DNA of 64,000 nucleotides, taken from NCBI RefSeq assembly GCF_000003815.2, contig NC_049985.1:14017185-14081184 (forward strand). The letters are read 5' to 3'. This DNA is from Branchiostoma floridae. Lineage: Eukaryota; Chordata; Leptocardii; Amphioxiformes; Branchiostomatidae. Below, piece after piece: positions 35,086-46,492 of this stretch; position 1 is the stretch's first letter, and every line of letters starts with the position of its first letter. The notes beneath the pieces are model-generated. The model had not been told where the DNA came from. It saw nothing but the letters and a program-made list of their open reading frames with translations, and ran no database searches. Made by a program: the position numbers and the translations under genes.

Positions 35086-36702
35086 ATGATGAACGCTATA
35101 AGGTATGCGCTGTCCGTTACAGCGCGCGTCTGCCCCAGGACTGGCCTTGGCCTTTTAGCAAGGAAGAATCCGAAATCAGTCGCAGGTAAACTGGCCTACG
35201 TATTTTTCAACACTACGTTAGCTATCTATAGTCGACGGTTTTGTAAACCAATAAGCTGTTTTAGTATAAAGCACAAGTAAAATTGATGTATTCTGCTGCT
35301 GGATGTCGATGATTTACCTCAATATCACTAATGCTTGCTATTCGCCAAGAAGCGTACGTTTTCGGTTATGATGGGTCTATATGTAGGTCATGCAACAGCA
35401 TATAACTCGAGAAATTGTGAATGGAACTTTGGGATTTTTGGTAGGTGTGTAGCGGTTGTGGAAAGGAAGGCAAAGGAGGTTAAAAAACATTTTTTTAACC
35501 TCCTTGGGAAGACCAAGTTCGAAAACGGTTTACCTGGCGTTTTCCTACGGTACTCCAGCGAACTTTGTATTTCTTCCACATGTACGTGTATACTTGTTTT
35601 GCTTTCCCGAGACTTCAAATAGTTACCAGTTACACATGAAGGTGGCTCGTGCGGAGTCGTGCCTTTTCTTCTTCTTAAGGAGACAAAATATACAGCTATG
35701 TTTCTAATCATCATCCTCTATCATTGGACAATCCAGAGATGGCTTCGACTTTCTACCGCTCAGCACCCCGTACCCAGTCTGACAAGTCCAGCAGTAGTAA
35801 AGTCACCTCACAGTCACAAATGAACTGTCTCAGCCCGAACTTCGGGTCTCCTGGCGGACATGCACACTGGGCAGGGGCCGGGTTAGCCATCGGAGCGGGG
35901 GTCCTCTTCGCCGCAGGTCTCTACAAGGTGAGCTTGTACTCGGTTTTCAACATACAAAACGTTTCTGTTGGTAAACATTTCCCTTTTTCAAGTTATTAAA
36001 TTTTGTAATTGAAACTTAGCATTATAGTAGTTTTGAGAAGTTGACAGAACACAACTTGTTCTAGAATAGCGACATTTCGAATCCTAACTCGAAACTGGTT
36101 CGCATCCACCATTCATATTTAGTATTTTTGTACCCTTTTTTCATTTGTCAATTTTGTGACATTTCTACTATCAGACGACTGTGAACCCACCCAAGAAGAC
36201 AACAGATGACATAGATGATGTCACGAGTGAAAAGACGGGCCTGGAGCAGGCCGTGTTGGACAGTGAGTCTCCAACCGGAGTTCTCACAAGGACTGAAGCC
36301 ACCTCTTCCTCAGAAGGAGGGCTTGAGTCGGGAACAACAGGTGAGGCCAGCCAAGTTGAAACGGGGAGAGATCCTGCAGATGAACTTATCGCCCAAGTTG
36401 ATGATATTGAGGACAGTAGCGCACTGAAGACCGCTAGAGACATGCTAACAGTTTTACCGAAGAAAGACATCAGGTACGGCTCCAAGTCTTCGCAACAGCC
36501 ACAGCACCATCATTCTGCTGACCACATTTGGATAAGAATCCTCTTTTACCTACTAATGTACATGGGGTGCATAAAGATGGTCCCCGCTCGAGTTTCTGCA
36601 CAAGCATGCCGTAGGGCTGCTGCTGAGCATTTTTCAAGAAGTCCACATGGGGGCGCCTCAGACAGGTCAAGTTGCAAAAAGGGGTTCGGGCCACGTATCT
36701 GA
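35086..36702 (+). CDS. Unrecognised membrane protein, tandem paralog 2
   Basis: Three exons: 35086-35185, 35737-35927 and 36175-36702, giving 272 aa. It has the same architecture as the upstream paralog: Arg/Ser N-terminus (LSVTARVCPRTGLGLLARKN), Gly-rich segment ending exon 2 (AGAGLAIGAGVLFAAGLYK), acidic linker (EKTGLEQAVLD, GVLTRTEATSSSEGGLESGT), and a C-terminal hydrophobic segment WIRILFYLLMYMGCIKM at about 216-232. Exon 1 and both hydrophobic segments are the best conserved parts, while the acidic linker has diverged in length and sequence. Both frames are open, so both copies are probably functional. An AATAAA at 37279-37284 is a plausible polyadenylation signal. Confidence 0.75.
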
Positions 36703-37914
36703 AAACACTAGTCCACCAGGATAGACTGTTCTCACCTAGCTGAGGCAGCACAAGGCGTGTTCGGGGCCGAGTCAGGACTCGGAGAGTTCCAGTCCGAGAG
36801 CGACCGTCCATGAAAGAAAGGCAGCACATCGCATGAAATGCGTACAGAAGAAGTCGATGCCGCAAAACCGCTTAGCGATGGTCCTCGGGAAGATCGAAAT
36901 TGTGCCTCTGGAACATCGAGTAATATTACAAACTGTGGGAGTTATAGATTCTTTGAGCCGTTATGTCAAAGGGCCTTCAGATAGTTTCAGATACTGTGGC
37001 GATTTTAGTGTGGAGACCAGTGTCCACTGCTCAGCGTATAACGTTACATGTATATAAAAAAGTGAGATGGACATACCATCAGCACCATGGACAGTCATCA
37101 CGTGCAGGCGTGGAAAGATGTTACTAGTATCATGGAAACCGTGTTGAGACACGTGAAACTGTCTCCTTCTGTCTGTGGGCGCACTGTGATGGATTTTAGA
37201 GATGTAGGTTTGAATCTATATGTCGTTTGAGTGGAAAACATTTGCCTGTACAGTTTTGGCAAATACAATGTGGACATCAATAAAGTTGTTTAGTTGAATG
37301 TGGTGCCTTTCCAGTGGTTTTATTTATCGCAGAGACGTCTAATTGCAACCACCGTATTGGCTTCTTCTCTTTCTCTGACTGCCGTTTTCATGTTTCATTT
37401 GTAGAAGCCAGTTTGAAGTGAAGTAGTTTTGGAAACAATGAGTAATACCAAATTGTAAATTGCGTTACCCCGAAACCAACAACAACACAAAGACACACTA
37501 ACAAAACCACGTGTTGCAATGTTACGCACTTCCTTGTGATGATGATTAACAAACAACTTCCCTTGTTCACGTGAAGCTAGTAAACAGAGGGTTCAATGAG
37601 GCGCGGTGTACAAGCCACTTGACGAACAATCCCACTTAATTTGTGGTACATTCGCCACACAAAGGCTGTTCTCTCAACGATTAAACCTGGAACAGAATGT
37701 GTTAATCACTCGGTAGAAAGCATTTGTGTTGATTCCATACATAAAAGGCATTTGATGTTTGGAAAATATGTGGCGACAAGATTTTACTGAGAAAATTAAG
37801 ATATCGTGTTATCTTTTCAGTGACAAGTATCGAATATAGTCCACCTCGTTTGTGAATGTTCGTTGCCCACCGCCCCCCCCCCCCCCAACGGACAAAACTT
37901 TGACAACAGAAAAT

Positions 37915-38350
37915 ACACGTGAGAATGTAGAACACGTGTTTAAGCTGGAGCCCTTTAAATCCCACATGAAGTGTAGTCGGAGTTGTTATTCCCCTGTCGC
38001 TGCCCCTCCCCGTACACAGTAGCACAAAGGCTGGAGAGCTTGTCCTATACAAGGAAACACACCAGCTCAACGGCAAACACTCCACTACAATTCTCCACCC
38101 TCACAAATACGCTCTTAATAAGGAAGCGGAGAGTTTGGAAAACCCGTTATTTTCGTCTTCTTGAACTCTTTGTGCTTTTGTGGTGAGAAGAATGCACGTG
38201 TGTTCTTAGGGCGGGGCGCACAATGTTCTCACAATGGAAGGGGTACGAATTAATCATTGTATTATATGTTGGCATTGTGCTCGTGATGTAGCAGTGAAAG
38301 ACACGCACTGTATAACGTTTGTACAGCATAACGGGATTTTTCATACTTTG
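37915..38350. promoter_or_regulatory. Highly conserved non-coding block, unit 2
   Basis: This is the copy of the block at 33797-34250. Differences are few, including a short deletion near 38130 and single-base changes. Beyond about 38350 the two units diverge again. Confidence 0.55.
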
Positions 38351-38689
38351 TGACGCGTATTTAAATCATGCTACCAGTATATGATTTTTATGAAATGGTT
38401 TCTAGACGAGAGACTTTGAATGAAATTTTGACTGAAATTTCTCTCCATGTGAAACCAGGAAATCATTACCACAAGACTCGTGCCTACTACATTGCATGAT
38501 CAATAATAGACTCAATCGTTTTAACAATTTACGGCGTTTCCAAGACGCGGGTAACAGTGACGCAAAGACAATATTTGTACGGCTAAACTTAGAAGACTTC
38601 CTGAAGCGACCGGTGTACGTGTAGTGCTACGCTACTAGCACGGTATTTCTGAACACCCCAGGCCAGCTTCTTATAATCTTGAATCGGAG

Positions 38690-39955
38690 CACATGTACTG
38701 TTTGAAAACTATACTCAATATGTAATATGAGAAGAGGTGACCTAGATGAAGTACATTGTACCTGTCAATGTCCACAATATTATTCTGAAATAAGCAAGGT
38801 CTTGATAGAAAAGTCTAAATCTTCTTGCTCTAAGTTCAAACCCGTTTTTTTTACCGAAAAGTTGGATAATCAACCCCAACAGCACGCAGAGAGGTCATGC
38901 AAATAGTTAAAGTAGAAATAGACATAGAATACTCGCTTACAATTCATTTATATATTTCATTTTCCTTACCTTTTCAATGTCAAGCATGTAAACGTTATTT
39001 TGCTTCGTTAGCAATTGGCATGGTATTGCAATGAATTTTTATCATAAACATTGACGAATCAGTCCAAATCTCAAATTCAGTTAAAACACAAGTTATATAG
39101 AAATATTAATGCGATGTTCTATTTTTATTGTGATAGATTCACGTATACTCGTGACCTGTAGTTTACCAACTCACGACCAAATCTTCCCTTCAACAAAAGG
39201 AGTAAACTGTGATTTCGTCTGTAGGCACTCGAAAAACACTTCCGGTTTGATTTTCTCTAGGGTCGCAAATATCAGAACAGCAAACAGGAAACACAACACG
39301 AGTGGAGTTCCCACGGAATTTTTATTTCCATTCGAAAGAAAGGAACAAGTTCATCACGATTGTTACCGATGAAGAGTTGTTTTTTCCGGCTTAGCCGTAT
39401 TCACTGACAAATACAGAAACAAAAGCGCCAGTTAAACCTCACTTCAGATTGAATGACAATAATTATGACGTCACAAGAGTCGTGCTGATAAGATTTACTG
39501 AGAAGTAAATATTCATTTAAATAATGCGACACTCCAGAAATACCAGCACATAACAGGATATCAAGTTGTAGCATTTCTACAACTTCATGTACATCAAAAG
39601 ACCCACTTCTTTCTTAACGAGAAAAATATATACAAACACTCCGCAACAATTCACAATTTCTTATACAAACTATATCAGGTCTTTTATAATAAAGACATAC
39701 ATAGAGTGTTACTGACAAATATATACACATACGTTTACTCTTCGGTTAGCATTTTACGTACATGAAACTACAGGACGATATGTTTGATTGATTTTATCGT
39801 CAGCCCAAAAATCCTTGTACTTCTACCGTAACTATCGCACAACGATTCCAACTATACAATGCGCAATAAATACATGTACATACTGATATACCATATAGAT
39901 TGTCTCTGACAAGTACGGCAATGTGGGGAAGTACATACTGGCCGGTTAGGACGCG
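38690..39955. other. Intergenic, AT-rich
   Basis: No gene, RNA or clear repeat was recognised. The stretch lies between the tandem duplication and the 3' end of the Fer3-like gene and may include that gene's 3' UTR. Confidence 0.5.
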
Positions 39956-39958
39956 GTC

Positions 39959-40160
39959 ACATCGGTCGTGCGATCGTCGTACGATTTTGATGCCATAGGA
40001 TTTTCAAGCAGGCCGTGACACAACCAACCACAGACATGGATCCAAAACAGCATTTTGTGTATAAATGCAGTTGAAATTTGCAGGAGACTTACACTTTTGT
40101 CCTACAAAATGCCCGAACGCACGATCGTACGATGATCGCACGACCTATGTGACCGCGCCT
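39959..40160. mobile_element. MITE with TTA target site, PIF/Harbinger-like
   Basis: The 202-bp element has inverted ends of about 38 bp containing CGCGGTCACAT, GGTCGTGCGATC and GTCGTACGAT motifs. It is flanked by TTA on both sides (39956-39958 and 40161-40163). A 3-bp TTA/TAA duplication is typical of PIF/Harbinger elements. The right end is about 55 bp from the Fer3-like stop codon. Confidence 0.65.
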
Positions 40161-40214
40161 TTAGATGGTGTATTTACACCGACGTGAGCCCTACAGGTGG
40201 CGTGTCTCCTGCCT

Positions 40215-43200
40215 TCACACGGACCCGGGCCCCTCCGATGTCTCCGACAACTCGTCGGACGGGGAGTCGTTCTCCTCCCCCATGGCTGCCTCCATGGCCG
40301 TGCTCAGGTCTCTCCGGACACTGCGGATCTCAGCCTCACTGGGGAAGAAGAGTGAAATTCTTATTATGGGAAGAACGGGCGATCATGACACTACAAGTGT
40401 ATGTGCATTGTGTATGTAGTTCAAAACTGATGACGGATGTCTTGTAGATTGAGAGTGTTATATAAAATAACGAAGACTGCGCGCTCTAGGCCGTGGAAAT
40501 AAATTTGCAGATAAGATAATGTATATGTAATATTAGATTATGAAATGGACACTTCTACAGTTTATAAAAAATTACCCAATATGGTCGACGAAATGGCGGA
40601 CAGTACAGTTTAAATGTTTTTCGGATAAGGTACTGATGAATTTGACGTATCCATGGTGTCAACAAAAACAATTAAGATAGCTACAGGACATATATGATAA
40701 AAGACACACACCTGACAGTCTTTCCGGCCAGAACGTCCTTCATGAAGTGGATGTAGATGATGGCCAGTCTCAGGGTCTCAATACGGGACAGCCGCTTCTC
40801 GTAGGAAAACGTGGGAACCTGGAAGGAATTGGTGTCTTTTAGTTGTGATACTGATAAGCGATCATCGGACGATTCATAAGTAGCTTGAGTTGACAGAGCC
40901 ATAGAGTACTGCCAGACTGACTACACTGGCTATCATAGAGAGAATAATTTGCCTGGGGAGTTTTGCTAACAAAGAAGTTGTTTGTTTCGGAGAGGAAACA
41001 TTAACCTTAGCGTGGACTGACTCGCCTGGCCAATTTACCCCGTAGGAATGAAGGCCTGGCGGAGGTTAGAACCATAGTAGAGTCGTAGATAAAGATTGGA
41101 GGGTGAGAATTACGTATTAATAGTTTTAACATTTAGGGTAATGCGTACTGTCTTTTTTGCACAGCTTAGTACTGAGTTACATCTCTTACCCTCTTTCTGA
41201 GCTTGTCGAAGGCGTCGTTCAGGTTGAACATCCGCCGCCTCTCGCGGATGTTAGCGGCTTTCCGCTGGGCCAGGGTCGGGATGCGCCGCCTGGTCTTCGG
41301 TTTGGTCTGCCCGGGCTGGTGTGAAAAATCAAGCAAAAGATCACTCAAAATGAAATGAAATATGTCCTACTCTTTTAAGGCATTATTCTCATGATATATT
41401 CAACTGTAAGCGATATGGCATCGTGTGAGGCGTAACTGGTGGAACGTTGGACTCGGAATCTAGAGGTCCCGTGTTCGACACTCGCCGTGCCCCGACGTTG
41501 TGCTACTTTACACTACCTTCCTCACTGCACACAGGTGTAAAATGGGTACCTGACTTCGAATTCGGTCGGAGAGCTAAAAGAAAAGAGCAGTTCTGTTTGT
41601 GTATATGGCGCTGTTTAATATAAGTTACTAACTTGAGTGCAGCGCTACATTGTCTTCGTCTGTCCCAAAGCAAAATAAAAACAAAACTGTAAACGAATGA
41701 ATGAAATTCATTGCTCGACAGTTGAACATGGTACAATGTATGGTAGCAGATATTGCAGGTAAATGACCCTTAGCAACAAGTTAGGTTGTCGGACGTGTTT
41801 TGGGGACAGCGGTGTTTACTCATTCTTACTAATCCCTATCTAGCCACAAGGTAGATATTAAAGAATCAAGACGCATCAATCCAGGTGTTCCCGACGTTCT
41901 TGAGAAGTGTAGGTAAGCTGGCCAGATTTACTTAAGAACCCGACCAGATTTTCCTAAGAACCTGTCAAAGTTTTCAGATAAAACATTCGGTGCTAATGCT
42001 AGAGACACATTGTCTTGGTTTACTATTATCTTATAGAGCCTCTGCACGAGCCTGTACTATAGTACATGTGTATAAGCGGGGGCTCCTGTGATTAGTTAAG
42101 CGTGTAATGATGCACGCCTCCCATCTCTTTTATGTCCCACGCGTGTGCTAGATTCCGTACACAGGGTTGACACCGCATAACACACATAACAGGCGTACCT
42201 CACGTCTTTTCCCGATTGCTATTCGATCAAAATTACTCTGATATCGTCACATTTTATCGTAGCTTGACTGGTACGGAGCCACGCCTCGAAAATTAGAACA
42301 TAACCGAGGCGACACAGGATTGCAACTTTCCGTAAACTTCTGGTTGAAAGGAAAAGTCCGTTAACGTTTTCAGTAGACAAAGCATGCTCGCTGAGATTGT
42401 CTTCCTCACTGAAATCCTTCTTGTACCGTCTTCTAAGACGATTTGCCTTCTTTACTTAGTTTGTCTGTTTAAAAGCCCGATGTTATCTTAAGTAATTGAT
42501 GATATCCTAGGGGTACAGACGATCTTTGGCCCAAAGACGAAATAGCGCAAATGTGAGGGTTGCGAATGGTGTAAACGGGTCACTGTTTGATTCACGTTTC
42601 TTAAGTCTGTCTCTACAGCATTGTTTTATAACATGTACAGCAAAAGTTAGATTTGACTGAACCTTTTGAAAACCAATGTGAAAGTTAAGAACAATAGTTC
42701 TAATATAAATGCGGTTCTGGTGTCGTCTATGTGAAATTATCCTGCTCTATAAGAAAAATAGGCACCTTCCTCGACGTATACAACAGTTCTATATACACGC
42801 AAGATTTGTCTAATCGGACAGCATTAGAAAAAAAGTCCAAAAAGAGAAAAGCCCAACCTGTTGTTGTTGTTGAAGGGTTCCCTGTTGAGACTGTCCGTAC
42901 CCTACATGTACTGGAGGCTGTCCGCCGAAGTTGTACAGACCCTGTGCGGCCTGCGTCCCGTCGAAGTAGCCGGTTTGCTGCGGCACTTGTTGTGTCCAGC
43001 ACGACCAGGTCCCCGTCACCGTGGTGTTGAGGCTAGGATCGTGGCCTCCACTTGATGAGTCGTAAGAGCCTTGTGTGTAGTTGTTAGGTGTGTAGTTGGA
43101 CGGACTGTACGTGTTAGGGCTGTAGTTTCCACCGCTGGAGGACGAGGGGCTGTACGTGTTGACGTCGCCTGGGACGTACCCGGCGTCACCTGACGGGAAG

Positions 43201-43421
43201 CCGCCGCCGTAGAGAGGAACGTCGACGCTGGCCGCCAAGTCCCCAAGGTCGGCCAAGTCGAAGGCAAGACTGGCGAAATTGTAGGAGCTGTTGTCGAAGT
43301 CGCTGTAAAAGTCCGGCATTGGCGCCATATTTTGATACGAAGCTGACGCACCGTTCTGATCAGTGGTATCAGTTGCACCGCTGAAGCTATATTGATCCTC
43401 GTTATATTGCACAACTTCCAT
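40215..43421 (-). CDS. Fer3-like (NATO3-type) bHLH transcription factor
   Basis: Four exons on the minus strand: 43421-42858, 41315-41190, 40818-40712 and 40338-40215, giving 306 aa. The bHLH spans about residues 203-260: basic region [20 protein letters not shown], with helix 1 ending LRKR at the exon junction, loop [17 protein letters not shown] and helix 2 [27 protein letters not shown] and [19 protein letters not shown] are Fer3/FERD3L signatures, whereas PTF1A has a different loop (IPTLPYEKRLSKVDTLR). The N-terminal 188 residues are rich in Tyr, Ser, Asn, Pro and Gln (repeated TYSP/NYTP motifs, ending in a Gln run) and look like a disordered activation domain. The C-terminal exon is acidic ([16 protein letters not shown]). 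The family acts in neural and endodermal fate choice as an E-protein partner. An intron within the bHLH and the long N-terminus differ from the short vertebrate FERD3L. Confidence 0.9.
41423..41690 (+). mobile_element. tRNA-derived SINE in a Fer3-like intron
   Basis: The head resembles a tRNA: CGTAACTGGTGGAACG (box A region), a GGACTCGGAATC anticodon-arm-like segment, and GTGTTCGACACTC (box B region). The body carries CACACAGGTGTAAAATGGGT, as in many metazoan tRNA SINEs. The end is A-rich near 41690. Acceptor-stem pairing is poor, so it is a retroposon and not a working tRNA gene. Confidence 0.6.
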
Positions 43422-43804
43422 TGTGAGAGAGAAATGAAGGATTTTTGCCTTAAAAACAACACTTGTGCTCGAAAGTTTGCCAGCAAAACAGCCGGGAAGG
43501 AGAGTCAGTGGAACAGCTTGTGACTGAAGCCTGGATATCTGCAGCCAAACAGAGTGCAGAAGACTGTCCGTCCAGCGTTAGTCTGATGATAAAGAACAGT
43601 CGGATGACACTTGCGTCTTGCTGCGCAAGCTGTGTGCAACAAGTGGGCGCTGTGTAAACGTGGCAAAATTAAACCACAAGCTGGCCCAAGGGTTGACGCA
43701 CACGACAAGCTCTCTTCAACCTCCGCAGACCACGACTCGGGAACTTTCCAATCTCTCTTCCCTCCTCCACGACTTGTCGAGGACTGCACCCAACCCACGT
43801 TGTC

Positions 43805-43830
43805 CACTCGACTTTAAATATTCCTCCGCC
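43805..43830 (-). promoter_or_regulatory. Possible TATA-like element of the Fer3-like gene
   Basis: On the minus strand GGAATATTTAAAGTCG lies about 400 bp upstream of the start codon. It is a reasonable TATA-like match, but nothing else fixes the transcription start. Confidence 0.3.
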
Positions 43831-46192
43831 AGGCTATTTACTCAAGTTAACTACTGTGTAATTCCCCGGCCCATTCAGGCAAATTAGAACTTAATTGTTC
43901 CGCGCAAGTCATAGACAAACGGGGAGGCGCTTGTTGACACAATGTGTGTGAAGTACTGTAAATGGTTTTAATTCAGCCAATTATAATCGTACGGGTTGAG
44001 CTCCTTTTTTTTCATATCATAAGAGGAAACGCTGGTATAGTTTTCCTGAACTGTTGTTGTTTCCCTGTATTGTGGTACATGCTTTCTTATTGTGGGACGA
44101 AAATTGCATACTGTTTTTGTTGAACTAAAGCTGCGTAGATACCTCTCGTTATCTATCTTTCTTATGTTAAATTCGGGAGATAGAGGGATATTTTTGAAAC
44201 TCGTTATGTAAAATTGAGGTCCCTCGTACGCCTTAACCCAAACCCTGTGGTCTGCACTTTTCTGTGTCAAATTTTGTATAATTTGTCGGGTTTTAGGTCC
44301 TTGCTGTTACTCAGCGTCTGGTTTTGTGAAGAAAGATTAGACATATCCCATGATACACTTCGCCGTGCAAACTCCACAGCTGCGTTTTCCGCATTCGGTG
44401 GATTTTTGCTTAAGTTCAAGACATTTCGTCATTTTCAATTTGACTGCTCAATTGTCTGTATTGTTCGATCCTGGCAAGAACTACATGTAAAATTTATATG
44501 GGAAAATGTGCGTATGGGATATGTTAGCGTGCCGGTTAACATAACATGAGAATTTTGAAAAAAAATTAACGCCTGACAGCTGCAGGGTTCGTTAGGTGCT
44601 AATAATGAGGTCAACCCCAACATTTCAATTCAAACTAAATCATACGTATACTGTGTGAACTTGTATCTACATTTTGTATTTCATTTGTATTCATATTTCA
44701 GATGCGTTACTTTTGTTCTGTATATGTAAAGTTTGATATAAGATGTGATTCTCGAGTATGAAACCATGCACATCAAAACTACGTTACAGAATAGGACCAA
44801 GACGCTCATTTGAAATTATGACGGACAAACAGTAATATTTTCATTGCATTTCAAATACACATAAATAATCACATACAAGTACGTGGAAGCAGAAATGATT
44901 ACATAAATCGGAAAAAAAAGAGATAGAAAACAATAACTGTAACAAACTTTAACAAATACAAACAGTAATATTTGCTGTTACGGTAGATCCCTTCCCTTTG
45001 TATATAACGAATGACGCTGTAACCAGATGTTGTAGGCGAAGATCAGTCGGACAAAAGGCGGGTGTGCGCCGGGTGTGCGGGCCTTTCTCTCCCGGCGAGG
45101 ACGCCGTATTGTCCGGATGTGATTATATCGATCCTGGGATGTTTGCACTAATACAGGACGCGTGGCCTCTGTTTTCCGGTAGCCAACGCTCGTGGCGATT
45201 TTAGAGTTCTCTCAAACTGGAAATTCTTTTGTAATTCAGCGATAGAGACAAAGAACAAATCGTGAAATACTTATACATTAATACTCTTCAGTCGCACACG
45301 CTGGCAAGTTTTTATTTGTCCGATGATGTGACACCCAGTGTCATTGTAGGTATCAACTTTCTGTCAACACTTATGGATTATATAAATTATATATAAATTA
45401 TCGATATGCATATAGATATATATGTAATACAACAATTTTAGAGTAACATCACAATATCTATGTAGCCGCTGCGAATGGGATTGTCATTGTAGCCTGTTAT
45501 ATAGCTCTCACAAGAGGTTGTAATAGATTTGTAAAATGGCGTTTATAAACCCCACTTGTGAGATTGCCCTCCATGCGTTGCCACGACTAATAAGTTGACT
45601 TTATGACACATATGATTCAGACAATTGCAAAACCATGTCAAGACCGAAAGTCTACCTTATTTTCTCCTCAGGTATTTCTGCGATTTGCCGAGTGTTGTAT
45701 AACAATGTAGTTTTGTGGTCTCTGGGCTATCTTTTTGTCGTAAAAATCGCGATTCTTTCTCTCTCCAGTCCAATGATAACCAAAATCGGTATGCCATCGT
45801 CTAGACTGGGTTTCTTTTGATGTTTGAGGCTTGATATAGGCACAGCGCGTCTTCGCTTAGGACACTTGTACTTGTGGGGACATCAAAGGCCTGGCGGACT
45901 GATACAATCATGCCTGCGGGCACTACACGGGTAATTTCAAAGTGTCTGTTTCTTGTCTGAATATCGGTAACGGCTGGTGAACAGTGTATCTTTGTGTGCG
46001 GGGACCGGAAGATAGAAATATGAAAGGTAATAACTAAAAGTGAATAAATATGGGCGTGTGCGCACTTTGGATAAGAAGTAGAGGCTACAACAGTTAATGT
46101 TGAATGAAATGTGCACAGTCTTGCCTACGACAGAATCAACAGGGATTTTTCTAAAAACTTTTTGAATGTTACAAACAAGTGCAGAGCAATAA
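43831..46192. other. Intergenic upstream of the Fer3-like gene
   Basis: No gene was recognised. A GC-richer island at 45040-45210 contains a 68-aa open frame without family motifs or splice sites. An AT-rich TATATAAATTA run lies near 45375-45425. As the 5' flank of a developmental bHLH gene it may hold enhancers. Confidence 0.4.
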
Positions 46193-46240
46193 TGAATGAA
46201 TGATTGAATGAATGAGTGAGTGAGTGAGTGAATGAATGAA
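46193..46240. repeat. GAAT/GAGT microsatellite
   Basis: About 48 bp of GAAT units with an internal run of GAGT units. It directly adjoins the LINE fragment on its 3' side (minus strand), as is common for LINE tails. Confidence 0.85.
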
Positions 46241-46243
46241 GTT

Positions 46244-46492
46244 TCAAGTACAAGGTTTATCTAAGAGGATAAGAAATAGAAATTTATCCATTACATTAAG
46301 ATGTTCAAAGTACTGAAACTCTTCTTTGACGCAGTTATAAAGTACAATTCTTTCCTTATGATACAATCTACAGTCTGTGATAAAATGTCGTTCATTGTCT
46401 ACTTGATATAGGTCGCAGTATTGAAAAACTCTATAATCCTGATACGAATATGAAATCGATTTTCTTTTGACCACGACTTTGTAGTGAGACAA
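46244..46492 (-). mobile_element. LINE C-terminal fragment
   Basis: The minus-strand frame contains FQYCDLYQVDNERHFITDCR followed by LYHKERIVL. This is the C-terminal motif of many non-LTR retrotransposon polyproteins (Cys-rich, then DE-HF-x3-C-x2-Y-x3-R). One Cys of the usual CxxC pair is missing and no reverse transcriptase remains, so this is a truncated, decaying 3' end. The adjoining microsatellite fits a LINE tail. Confidence 0.7.

Larger units (their letters stand above)
30318..38685. repeat. Direct tandem duplication, two units of about 4.1-4.3 kb
   Basis: Unit 1 spans about 30318-34565 and unit 2 about 34667-38685. Colinear matches include TTGCCAAATTCTA (30340 and 34688), the promoter core, the three exons, the poly-C tract, and the terminal GCCAGCTTCTTATA. 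The offset falls from about 4345 to 4118 bp along the unit, so indels have accumulated. Similarity varies strongly: some non-coding blocks are nearly identical while the third exons are clearly diverged. Confidence 0.9.

Noticed and set aside
41423-41500. Functional tRNA gene
   Set aside because: Box-like motifs are present, but the acceptor stem does not pair and a SINE body follows.
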